Origin: Trichobilharzia szidati
Lineage: Eukaryota > Platyhelminthes > Trematoda > Strigeidida > Schistosomatidae
DNA: 64,000 nt
Assembly (NCBI GenBank): GCA_944472155.2
Contig: OX235279.1
Location: 147,086,199-147,150,198 of the forward strand
Direction of reading: 5' to 3'
A program made the translations under genes and the position numbers. Shown in pieces: positions 32,526 to 43,739 of the stretch. The first letter of the stretch is position 1; the number at the start of each line of letters is the position of its first letter. The notes beneath the pieces were generated by a model that saw only the letters and a list, made by a program, of their open reading frames with translations, did not search any database and was not told where the DNA came from.

Positions 32526-33545
32526 CCTTAGGCAACTTGTCGTAGTTGAGAATGTACTTGTGTCGAAAGCATTTCAATTGAAGAGTAGCTGTTGTATGAA
32601 TTTGATGCCTAGTCTCGAGTAAGTAAGAAATGCTTTAGGTGTGTTTTACTTAGTTCAAACTGTCATTTTCAATTTATTTGCTCTTTAATGGTTTGAAAGC
32701 TGATTTGTAAAGTAACTGGTGGGTTCCCTTTAGAAAACTCGACATAATGTGACTATTTGGTCGATAAATAACAGCTTAAAGAATGCAAAATGTTTGACAC
32801 GTTGCACTAAACAAAATACACCTAAAGCATTTCTTACATACTCCAGACTAAACGTCGAATTCATACAAAAGCTACTATCCAATCGAAGTGCTTTCGACAC
32901 CAGTATGATCTGAACTGCGACAAGTCGTCTAAGATTTTCAAGTCAAAACAAATACCAGATCAGTTTCGAATGAAAAATGTGTCATGGCATATCTTAAATT
33001 TGGTTAAGATGAAGAGAACCTCCTTTGTTCTCTTTCTCTTCAAATGTCCAACGTCAAGCATAATTAGAAACACCATCAATTTTATTTTCGTAAACATTCA
33101 GCTGTTGCAGAGAGTCGGTTTCACCACTCTTGGCAAGCCTCATCACACTTCTCAGTAAGTGAGGTGGATTTCCGCTCCACTTTCTCCACGGATCTAATTC
33201 ACTCCTAAAAAGTCCATATAATACTGAATTGTTTAGCAACAAAACATAACAAATACCATCTCAACAGTCTCTTGGAAAGCCCTTATTTCCTCGAACTGTT
33301 TTCTTGTGTTACAAAATGTTATCCACGGAAACCTAAAGAATTGACAAGCATGATATAAATAAAAATAAGATGATTTGTCACACACCCCGACCGCTCCAAC
33401 GGCGATCATAGCTCCATTTAGCCAGAGTAAACATAAATCACTTAGACTGTAGGGGTATGTAGACACTAGCAGTTGTATCACTAAGGCAACCGCTGTTTAG
33501 AAAGTTTTCCACCGTATTTATTACTCAACACACCACAGAGCGACT

Positions 33546-34300
33546 TTGAGTAAAACCAAGCGTTCTACCACTTTAATAATATTTGGTCAGTCCGATGAAG
33601 GACTGTTCAGAGAACTCTTTTTATATAAACTGCCACAGTCAGTACAGACTGTGCCGGTGACACTTCAGGGTGTTATCATAGACGACTTAGCTGTCTCCGC
33701 AGATAAAATTCTAGAGATAACTAGACGGCTAGTTACCGAAATATACTCAGTTACCGAGCAGACTTCGAGTAAGGATACTGCAATGATAGATTTATGCAAC
33801 TCTTTCGAGCAGATGCTTAGGTCAAACATGCCTAGTAATTCCTCCTACTGTCGTCCTAAATCCCCTCAACGATAAAACGCACGTGGTCGCTCTAAGTTCA
33901 AGCCACGTTCACTGAAAAACCCTGACTGGTGCTGGTATCACAACACCTACGGCCAGGAAGCGAAGTGTTTTCCGAAAACCTTGTAACTTCGGCAATATCT
34001 CAGAGTCTGTGGGAAACTATCCTGCCGGCACACGTTAGCGGCAACCGTCGCCGGTGGCACTAGCCGCTTACTTTACATCCATGACGTGATAAGCCAGACT
34101 CGGTACTTAGTCGACACAGGCGCCGAAGTCAGCGTCCTTCCTGCTACAACAGCAGATTGACAGAAGGAACCTACCTTCAACTTACAGGCTGCAAATGGAA
34201 AACCAATTGCAACTTTCGGTAGGAAATACGTCTATCTTATGATGCGGGATGCAATGCGAACAAGTTTACAGGCGTGAAATAATGTACCACAGTGCGATAG
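33546..34300 (+). pseudogene. Gypsy gag-protease fragment, array unit 1
   Basis: The 109-codon gag frame (33,546-33,875) has LPQSVQTVPVTLQ and ADKILEITRRLVTE. Uninterrupted here, unlike copy A, is the knuckle-like DWCWYHNTYGQEAKCFPK with a frame change and stop after it. The protease part with VDTGAEVSVLPATTAD and NGKPIATFGRKY follows. It joins an antisense integrase end at about 34,300-34,640. RT and RNase H are absent. Confidence 0.8.
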
Positions 34301-35332
34301 ATTGATTTTAAAAGAATTGGATGGGTGTCGTTAATTTTATTATGTGAGATAAATATGAAGGTGTTCTCGGAATCTCATGGTTCGTCTAGAACACGTTTTC
34401 GTTTGAGTCTCGATAGAAGGTTTGGTTGCTTTTGTTGTGCTAGTGATTTCTTTGACAACTAACGCCTATTCGGTTACCTGTGCATTATTCGGAACGCTCA
34501 GTTCTAGGTTAATGGGATCTCACTCTGAATAGGTTGGTTTCAGACAGTCGATACTAACAGAGTCTTGTGAGCCCTTTTCGTCCAGGACAAAGAATTTAGT
34601 CATACACTTAATGACTTTATGTGGTCCATCATATAGGGGTTCTAGAGGGCGACAACAGCTACTCTCCAATCGAAGTGCTTTCGACACCAGTCTGATCTGA
34701 ACTGCGACAAGTCGTCTAAGATTTTCAAGTCAAAACAAATACCAGATCAGTTTCGAATGAAAAATGTGTCATGGCATATCTTAAATTTGGTTAAGATGAA
34801 GAGAACCTCCTTTGTTCTCTTTCTCTTCAAATGTCCAACGTCAAACATAATTAGAAACACCATCAATTTTATTTTCGTAAACATTCAGCTGTTGCAGAGA
34901 GTCAGTTTCACCACTCTTGGCAAGCCTCATCACACTTCTCAGTAAGTGAGGTGGATTTCCGCTCCACTTTCTCCACGGATCTAATTCACTCCTAAAAAGT
35001 CCATATAATACTGAATTGTTTAGCAACAAAACATAACAAATACCATCTCAACAGTCTCTTGGAAAGCCCTTATTTCCTCGAACTGTTTTCTTGTGTTACA
35101 AAATGTTATCCACGGAAACCTAAAGAATTGACAAGCATGATATAAATAAAAATAAGATGATTTGTCACACACCCCGACCGCTCCAACGGCGATCATAGCT
35201 CCATTTAGCCAGAGTAAACATAAATCACTTAGACTGTAGGGGTATGTAGACACTAGCAGTTGTATCACTAAGGCAACCGCTGTTTAGAAAGTTTTCCACC
35301 GTATTTATTACTCAACACACCACAGAGCGACT

Positions 35333-36087
35333 TTGAGTAAAACCAAGCGTTCTACCACTTTAATAATATTTGGTCAGTCCGATGAAGGACTGTTCAGAGA
35401 ACTCTTTTTATATAAACTGCCACAGTCAGTACAGACTGTGCCGGTGACACTTCAGGGTGTTATCATAGACGACTTAGCTGTCTCCGCAGATAAAATTCTA
35501 GAGATAACTAGACGGCTAGTTACCGAAATATACTCAGTTACCGAGCAGACTTCGAGTAAGGATACTGCAATGATAGATTTATGCAACTCTTTCGAGCAGA
35601 TGCTTAGGTCAAACATGCCTAGTAATTCCTCCTACTGTCGTCCTAAATCCCCTCAACGATAAAACGCACGTGGTCGCTCTAAGTTCAAGCCACGTTCACT
35701 GAAAAACCCTGACTGGTGCTGGTTTCACAACACCTACGGCCAGGAAGCGAAGTGTTTTCCGAAAACCTTGTAACTTCGGCAATATCTCAGAGTCTGTGGG
35801 AAACTATCCTGCCGGCACACGTTAGCGGCAACCGTCGCCGGTGGCACTAGCCGCTTACTTTACATCCATGACGTGATAAGCCAGACTCGGTACTTAGTCG
35901 ACACAGGCGCCGAAGTCAGCGTCCTTCCTGCTACAACAGCAGATTGACAGAAGGAACCTACCTTCAACTTACAGGCTGCAAATGGAAAACCAATTGCAAC
36001 TTTCGGTAGGAAATACGTCTATCTTATGATGCGGGATGCAATGCGAACAAGTTTACAGGCGTGAAATAATGTACCACAGTGCGATAG
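35333..36087 (+). pseudogene. Gypsy gag-protease fragment, array unit 2
   Basis: As unit 1; gag frame 35,333-35,662 has an identical protein. One base change turns the knuckle Tyr-containing TGGTATCAC into TGGTTTCAC. The protease motif DTGAEVSVLP is intact but out of frame with gag. An antisense integrase tail follows to about 36,430. Confidence 0.8.
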
Positions 36088-37120
36088 ATTGATTTTAAAA
36101 GAATTGGATGGGTGTCGTTAATTTTATTATGTGAGATAAATATGAAGGTGTTCTCGGAATCTCATGGTTCGTCTAGAACACGTTTTCGTTTGAGTCTCGA
36201 TAGAAGGTTTGGTTGCTTTTGTTGTGCTAGTGATTTCTTTGACAACTAACGCCTATTCGGTTACCTGTGCATTATTCGGAACGCTCAGTTCTAGGTTAGT
36301 GGGATCTCACTCTGAATAGGTTGGTTTCAGACAGTCGATACTAACAGAGTCTTGTGAGCCCTTTTCGTCCCGGACAAAGAATTTAGTCATACACTTAATG
36401 ACTTTATGTGGTCCATCATATAGGGGTTCTAGAGGGCGACAACAGCTACTCTCCAATCGAAGTGCTTTCGACACCAGTCTGATCTGAACTGCGACAAGTC
36501 GTCTAAGACCTTCAAGTCAAAACAAATACCAGATCAGTTTCGAATGAAAAATGTGTCATGGCATATCTTAAATTTGGTTAAGATGAAGAGAACCTCCTTT
36601 GTTCTCTTTCTCTTCAAATGTCCAACGTCAAACATAATTAGAAACACCATCAATTTTATTTTCGTAAACACTCAGCTGTTGCAGAGAGTCGGTTTCACCA
36701 CTCTTGGCAAGCCTCATCACACTTCTCAGTAAGTGAGGTGGATTTCCGCTCCACTTTCTCCACGGATCTAATTCACTCCTAAAAAGTCCATATAATACTG
36801 AATTGTTTAGCAACGAAACATAACAAATACCATCTCAACAGTCTCTTGGAAAGCCCTTATTTCCTCGAACTGTTTTCTTGTGTTACAAAATGTTATCCAC
36901 GGAAACCTAAAGAATTGACAAGCATGATATAAATAAAAAATAAGATGATTTGTCACACACCCTGACCGCTCCAACGGCGATCATAGCTCCATTTAGCCAG
37001 AGTAAACATAAATCACTTAGACTGTAGGGGTATGTAGACACTAGCAGTTGTATCACTAAGGCAACCGCTGTTTAGAAAGTTTTCCACCGTATTTATTACT
37101 CAACACACCACAGAGCGACT

Positions 37121-37875
37121 TTGAGTAAAACCAAGCGTTCTACCACTTTAATAATATTTGGTCAGTCCGATGAAGGACCGTTCAGAGAACTCTTTTTATA
37201 TAAACTGCCACAGTCAGTACAGACTGTGCCGGTGACACTTCAGGGTGTTATCATAGACGACTTAGCTGTCTCCGCAGATAAAATTCTAGAGATAACTAGA
37301 CGGCTAGTTACCGAAATATACTCAGTTACCGAGCAGACTTCGAGTAAGGATACTGCAATGATAGATTTATGCAACTCTTTCGAGCAGATGCTTAGGTCAA
37401 ACATGCCTAGTAATTCCTCCTACTGTCGTCCTAAATCCCCTCAACGATAAAACGCACGTGGTCGCTCTAAGTTCAAGCCACGTTCACTGAAAAACCCTGA
37501 CTGGTGCTGGTATCACAACACCTACGGCCAGGAAGCGAAGTGTTTTCCGAAAACCTTGTAACTTCGGCAATATCTCAGAGTCTGTGGGAAACTATCCTGC
37601 CGGCACGCGTTAGCGGCAACCGTTGCCGGTGGCACTAGCCGCTTACTTTACATCCATGACGTGATAAGCCAGACTCGGTACTTAGTCGACACAGGCGTCG
37701 AAGTCAGCGTCCTTCCTGCTACAACAGCAGATTGACAGAAGGAACCTACCTTCAACTTACAGGCTGCAAATGGAAAACCAATTGCAACTTTTGGTAGGAA
37801 ATACGTCTATCTTATGATGCGGGATGCAATGCGAACAAGTTTATAGGCGTGAAATAATGTACCACAGTGCGATAG
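37121..37875 (+). pseudogene. Gypsy gag-protease fragment, array unit 3
   Basis: As unit 1; gag frame 37,121-37,450 with one replacement (Leu to Pro in SDEGPFREL). The protease motif here reads DTGVEVSVLP, a change next to the active site. The antisense tail that follows continues past the unit border into the longer integrase remnant. Confidence 0.8.
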
Positions 37876-38059
37876 ATTGATTTTAAAAGAATTGGATGGG
37901 TGTCGTTAATTTTATTATGTGAGATAAATATGAAGGTGTTCTCGGAATCTCATGGTTCGTCTAGAACACGTTTTCGTTTGAGTCTCGATAGAAGGTTTGG
38001 TTGCTTTTGTTGTGCTAGTGATTTCTTTGACAACTAACGCCTATTCGGTTACCTGTGCA

Positions 38060-38590
38060 TTATTCGGAACGCTCAGTTCTAGGTTAGTGGGATCTCACTC
38101 CTAATAGGTTGGTTTCAGACAGTCGATACTAACAGAGTCTTGTGAGCCCTTTTCGTCCCGGACAAAGAATTTAGTCATACACTTAATGACTTTATGTGGT
38201 CCATCGTATAGTGGTTTGTGATGGCGACATACATATTGACGGCGAACAGATATATTTCAAGACCTTACCAGACACCTGTGTACAAGTGATCTATAAGCTC
38301 TGTTCTGTGTGAAGCTGGTCTAACTGAAGGCATTGCGTTTGTAATCTAACTGATGTTCGAGGCATGATCTACAGCTAGAAGGCGAAAGTAATTCGCGTGG
38401 TATTCGTAGTGTTGTGCGTGTGATAATAGCTCAGCAGCAGTACAACCAGCATCAGTTTTCAAGGCATTTCATATGCCTGGGAGAACTAACAGTGGTGATT
38501 CAGTCCAATGTACAGTGTCCGTGGCTGATAATCCAGCCTTCAAGTGTCAGTGTAAAAGTTCTACCGTACGATTTGCTTGAGGGTGGTAGA
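38060..38590 (-). pseudogene. Gypsy integrase C-terminal tail, antisense (copy B)
   Basis: Counterpart of 5,938-6,470. On the minus strand it shows YDGPHKVIKCMTKFFVRDEKG and SVSIDCLKPTY, preceded by RRQYVCRHHKPL and upstream remnants with stops. The section 38,205-38,410 is about 12 % different from copy A and keeps more of the expected residues (for example PLYDGPHK rather than HLKDEPHK), so copy A may hold the altered version. It is not a working gene. Confidence 0.75.
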
Positions 38591-38639
38591 CTGTTATTCT
38601 AAAGCGCGTGCAACCTAGAATTTTAGTCGAAGCCAAGAG

Positions 38640-39375
38640 TAATTATTATCTGTTATTTTTCCCCTGGGTTACGAGTAGAACATAAGGATTCAACAACACA
38701 TCTCCGCTTTCTTCTATTTTTTACCATCCTCTCCAGCCGGGTCGACGATTGATCATAATCTCTCATCTCCTCACCACACGATCTCTTCCATGTCACCTTA
38801 GACGACTCACTCGTCGCTTGCCATTTGAATTCTACTCGACGGCCTGTCGCGCTACATCATGCAATGGTTTTTTTCAATGTATGCCCGATCCACCTCCTTC
38901 TACTCCCACATATTTGTTGAGCGATTGGTTCTTGGTTGGTTTGCTCCCAGACAGAGTTTCTAGTTACTTATTCTTTATGGCCAGCTGGCCATTTGATCTT
39001 CAGTATGGAGCTGGTCAAGGCAGCTGTTGATAAAAGTCTGCGGTTGGATGCTGAAAGTCCTTTTCGTGACATGCAGTGCAAGTTTCTGACTCGTATAGAA
39101 GAACTGACGGACTTGACATTGGTGTTGAAAATCCTAATCTTGTTCTCTATGCTGAGTGACAGCAGAATATCTCCAAACTGGATTCAGATTGATGAAGGCG
39201 TATTTTGTCTTTCCGATTCTGCCTGGCTTTGGCATCTACCTCTGGTTGGAACGATGCTTACCAGATAAAACTCTCCCGTTGATGGTGATTGTTGCTGGTT
39301 GTTGTTGTTGCCGTTCGTTGGTTGTCTTCATCACCTCCGTCTTCTCTATGTTCGCCTAGAGTCCCGTCTTCGCTG
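38640..39375 (-). pseudogene. RTE-like 3' part, antisense (copy B)
   Basis: Counterpart of 6,500-7,262, with the same stops. A 27-base segment found at about 7,130-7,157 in copy A is absent at 39,268. Inactive. Confidence 0.75.
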
Positions 39376-40409
39376 TTAGTATAAATAAATGGAAATATAT
39401 ATGACATACTTTCAAATAGACTGACAGATAATAATTCTTCGTACAAAAATGGTTCAAACTGCATAAATATGCAGGATAGTTAGTACTGAAATATTTAAAT
39501 AACCGAAGCTTATTTATACGTAATTAAATGAAAACTTCGAGGGTGCTAATGATAAGAAAGTAGTTAGAATACGTGTGTGCTGAATAGATATATTAATTAA
39601 AGTAAACTGTTACGTAAATAAGCAACTAAGTAGGCGGGGAGGCTTAACAACAAATGCAGCTGACTTAGTGAAAACGAACAGTGAAATAAAGATCGCAATG
39701 CAAAGAAAATAGATCCAGTGACTAGGATATTGCATATCAAGTTTCTTAACAAAGTATGACGTGTTGTCAGAAACCTGCTTAAAGCACCGGGTCACCAAAT
39801 TTCTCACTGTTCATGACAAATCAAATTTACTCCACTTCGTATTTGTTTTAATCACCTAATTAGGTCCTTCAATTGTGGTCTGTTGGAAAAACTAGTGATT
39901 GATATGGGTGGCTGGGAACCACTCACATTGACTAGTAGAACCTGCAATTACCAAGTGGTATGAATTTAGTCAGCTCCCTTTCACCGCCAAATAGCCTGAT
40001 ACGGGTTTGTTCTTCTGCTTGCATCTGATGCTCCACACTGGCCCCACAGCACATAACTTAGTCCCACGTTTTCTCAGAATGTCGTTTGTCTGTAAGCTCT
40101 CCTAATTTGATATACTCCCGTGGAATATCATGGTCCTAGCGATTATTCATGGGACATCGCATACAGTAAAAATTCCCACAATGATGGACAAACATTCAAC
40201 ATGACCCCCAATATCTGTCTGTACTTCTACACAGAGACGACTTGTACGCCAAACTTTGATGCTAACACTCATAGTAAACGAATTACCTACATGCAGCAAC
40301 ACAGGGAGCTAGATGCAGAGACAAATTTTGTTTCGGAGCAAAGTATCTAATATTTAACAAGATGAGATAGACAAGTCTATGTTGATGACAGGAGTTGGAT
40401 TTTCAATTA
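39376..40409. other. no gene recognised (copy B)
   Basis: Counterpart of 7,263-8,296; nearly identical. Confidence 0.6.
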
Positions 40410-40588
40410 TTGGTTTGTAGGGATTTGATTGATTGGTTACATGATTTCATCATGAGCTGACACCGGTGGGTGTGCACTGTGACGAATCCCAAACTAGGAC
40501 GAACACAGCCGTCCAATAATCCCAGGTTTCCCAATGGTTCTCTAACCGATGTCAGCTTATGATGAAATCCTGTAACCAATCAGATTTT
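40410..40588 (+). mobile_element. hammerhead-like short element with inverted arms (copy B)
   Basis: Counterpart of 8,297-8,475. Same degenerate core, with one change in the right arm (ACCGATGTCAGC). Confidence 0.6.
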
Positions 40589-40974
40589 CAAATGAGGATA
40601 GAAGTCCTCAAGCGTCTTCCAATATGTTCCTGGTAAGTATCTGTACTTGTCTAATGCCTTCTTGGACTAATCAGTCGGTATGTATCATTAAAATGATATC
40701 GCAGTAGATAGAAGAATAAAACAGTGTCACTGCATAACACTAGATATATCGAAATGGATACCGAAATAGCATACAAGATCATTTATAAGAGCTGACAGGG
40801 ATACATACTGAGATATGCTGAGATGATATACATCCGGTAAGTTAAGTCCCCCTTCCGCATGCACAAAAACATTTATTGTTACCTTGAATCGACCTTGGTA
40901 ATCGTTATCTAATTATATTACCGGGGGCAATGTTGCACAAGCCGGCATCATCATAAAAGGCACTAAGAACACAA

Positions 40975-41020
40975 TATTCAGCGAAGAGACTTTTCAGCCA
41001 ATTTACATTCAAGTTGTAAA
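40975..41020 (-). ncRNA. hammerhead-like motif in PLE 3' region (copy B)
   Basis: Counterpart of 8,861-8,905. GAAAAGTCTCTTCGCTGAA on the minus strand keeps the GAAA and UC-G cleavage-site layout seen in the other PLE ends. The upstream core is altered. Confidence 0.4.
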
Positions 41021-41209
41021 ATATATATGGTGTTTAAGAAATTACATCCCGTGAGGGAATTAGATCAAGGCTTTGAATACATGAAATAATAATAGCATGA
41101 AATGCAATTAAAATATTCATGATTATAATCGTAGTTAAATGTCAAGTGACAAAACAATTAATGTCATATGTAGAATAATTCATAAGGTGTATAGATGACG
41201 GAAAGGGCT

Positions 41210-41411
41210 GCATTTTATTTTTATTTTATTTTTGGTTACAGCTTGATTCCACACCGTATTTTCAGTACAAGTATGGAATTTTCAGCATGGATATCGGTAG
41301 CCCAAATTTTGCAGGCCGACCATAGATATCGGGTGTGCGTCAGCAGGGTTTCGAACCCCGGACCATGTACATGGTCGGCGAGAGTCCTAACCACTGTGCC
41401 ACCGACGCACA
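41210..41411 (-). mobile_element. tRNA-derived SINE present only in copy B
   Basis: Reverse complement of the SINE family at 1,999. It has the head GTGCGTCGGTGGCACAGTGG, B-box GGGTTCGAAACCC, body ACCGATATCCATGCTG and a (TAAAA)n tail at 41,212-41,232. Copy A has CTGCATAGTTATAGGATT at the site, while B has CTGCAT, the SINE, then ATAGGATT, so a few target bases were lost. It sits in the 3' region of the antisense PLE. Confidence 0.88.
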
Positions 41412-41424
41412 TAGGATTAGTAGG

Positions 41425-43700
41425 CTAATATCAAATGTTGCGTAACATGATGTGAAATTCGGTAAAACAGAATCCAATATTGTAAACAAATTTGAATTTA
41501 GAATGACAAGTGGAAAAATTTCAGTGAGAATAGTAATAATAATAATCCTAAAGATGAGGGAAAGATGCATAGAACAACTAGATAAAGAAAATAAATAAAT
41601 GTATATTCCTCTACGATCAAAGCAGAAGTAGGGATTGTACATACTTCTTTTGTGCACAAAGGTCTAGCTTAAATTCAAGAATGGTCAAGGCCTCCACTGT
41701 CCTTAGAAGTCTCTAACGAAGAAAAGGTGGTAAGTGAGCATAGATTCGGTAGATAGTCTTAAAAGTATGGTGAGGGTTGGTGGAATGACAGGAGTCGATC
41801 AGGTGTTCTAGAATAGGGCTTCTTACTCTGCCTTGCAAAACCATGATGGAATATGTTCTCGTATCCGTGTGGAAAGCGTCCTCTGGCTACGGCCAATGTA
41901 CCCTGTTCCACAAGAGCAGGTGAACTGGTAGATACACGGGGTAGCTTATCTTTTACAGAGATGGAGAACAACTTGCGGCTGATGAACGTCATTTGTAATT
42001 TCTCTGCAAATGTCTTACTGACTGATTTAGAGAGACGGTCTTTCAGCATATCTGAAGCTTGATCACCTTCGAATTCCAAGTTCATGAATAAGATTCTCTT
42101 TGGAACTGAGCTGGTGTTCAGTTGAGACTGCTTTTCTTTCGTATCACTGTCAATAAATCGGTTCGGGTAACCGTTTTCTGATAGTGTGGCTTTTAGGAAG
42201 TCAAGTTCTGAGTCAACGCAATCAGAACTACAAATGTGTCTTATCCTAAATCAGAGAGAATGAATTAGGTTCCTTTCCTGGAGATAGGCACCCAACGATA
42301 ATAATTAGGTAGTTGTCCATTCCATGTACGTCTCCGGTGGATGGATCTTTGGAGAGATCCGTTATTGCGTCTACTAAGGCACACATCAAGAAATCGAATA
42401 GTTAGTTCAGATTCCTTTCCTATGGTGAATTGTAAAGAAGGATGGCTAGTTGTTGAAAGCAAACACGACATCCTCAAGAATTAAGTTCTTATCGCAGATA
42501 ACGAAAGTATCGTCTGCGTATCTTCAATAAATATCGAAATGACGCATGGTTTGACCGAGTTGAGAGTTTTCAAGGGCTGGCATAAAACAATCAGCCAGCA
42601 ATGGACCCACTGATGATCCCATCGCAATGCCATCTCTCTGTCTAAAAACCTCATTATTGAGGGTGAAGTGAACCTTCTACGTGCATCTCAGCAAAAGTTC
42701 TTTGAGCTGGATTGTCGGCGACCCTGTCTCTAAACTATTTGTATCAATATAATCACACATATAGTAAACAGTTTCCATGAGAGGTAGATTGGTAAATAGC
42801 TGAGCCACATCTAATGAGAACATGACTTTGTTCGGGATATTAAAATCTTCAATACTCTCAATAAATTTAAATGCATCATCTATGAAAAATGTAGACACTT
42901 GCTTTGTAACTGGTTCTAGTATTTCAGCTAGTCATTGAGCGATTCCGTGATAAGGAGAACCCGCCATATCGAGAATTGGACCGAGGGGTAATCCTGTCTT
43001 ATGAGTTTTCGGTAGCCCATACAAACGTGGTATTATGAAGACTGTTGGTCAGATGCATTCATATAGATCTGACGAGATTACGGATTTATTCCTCATTTTC
43101 TTTAAAACATCAGTCAGTTGATTTTCAATTAGATGTGTCTTGTTTGTTTCATCCTGGCTTTCGGAAGACTACAAGTGAATAGCTGCGAATTTCATTTGGT
43201 CAGAAAGGTTCACTAAGATTTTGTCATTATAATCATGGCGATTCATAATAATAACACCTGCACCTTTGTCTGGACGGCATATGATGATATCATCATTCTT
43301 CTCTAGTTCTTCAAGTTGATCTCTATACTCCTTGGTCAGAAGATTATTCGAGCTAGGTTTTGAACTAGTAAACTGATGACAGCAATCAAGCGCTGCATAT
43401 TTGAAGTGTTGGAATTGCTGAGGTGATGTGGGCGTGAGGTCGTTGGTCTGATTAATTAGATTTTCGAATTGCATTTGAATATGTAATCTGTTGAATTTGG
43501 ACACACCGCTGCAGAAATTAGAGCCCAGTGGTAGAGCTTGTAGTTCACTTTCAGAAAGAATGATGGAAGAATAATTGAATACATGTTTGATGGGATCAGT
43601 CGGAAATCTCTTTTCTGTTATTACCGGTTTGAGGCTGTCAAGATGTTTAAGATTAGCAGATTGGGAGTGTTTTCTGATGACAAGAGAAATTTAGAAGATC
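41425..43700 (-). pseudogene. Penelope-like element, most of the coding region (copy B side)
   Basis: Read leftwards from 43,700. The N-terminal region at 43,504-43,169 has DDIIICRPDKGAGVIIMNR. A KTHK-type block is near 43,010. The RT palm is at 42,898-42,677 (FSLDVAQLFTNLPL), and the catalytic YADD with DTFVICDKN is near 42,500. LTIRFLDVCLSRRNNGSLQRS is at 42,477-42,265, and the endonuclease linker at 42,085-41,759. Stops and frameshifts separate these parts. Only the portion left of 42,123 is duplicated. The 3' region holds a SINE and the hammerhead-like motif. Confidence 0.9.
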
Positions 43701-43739
43701 AAAGAGATTTGTAAAATGTCTTCGGCAATGTATCACTTG

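Larger units (their letters stand above)
32871..38205. repeat. three-copy tandem array of a 1,787-bp chimeric unit
   Basis: Units start at 32,871, 34,658 and 36,445, each at GCTACT(A/C)TCCAATCG. Each contains about 600 bp of unassigned sequence, a sense gag-protease fragment and an antisense integrase tail. Copy A has a single unit. Unit junctions read TAGGGGTTCTAGAGGGCGACAA then CAGCTACTCTCC. Units differ from one another by only a few substitutions, so expansion or homogenisation is recent. Confidence 0.95.
28912..42123. repeat. segmental duplication, copy B
   Basis: Counterpart of 1-14,789. Longer in the middle because of two extra 1,787-bp units, shorter at the right because it lacks the Gypsy element. 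After 42,123 the PLE reading continues, whereas copy A switches to CR1. Confidence 0.93.
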
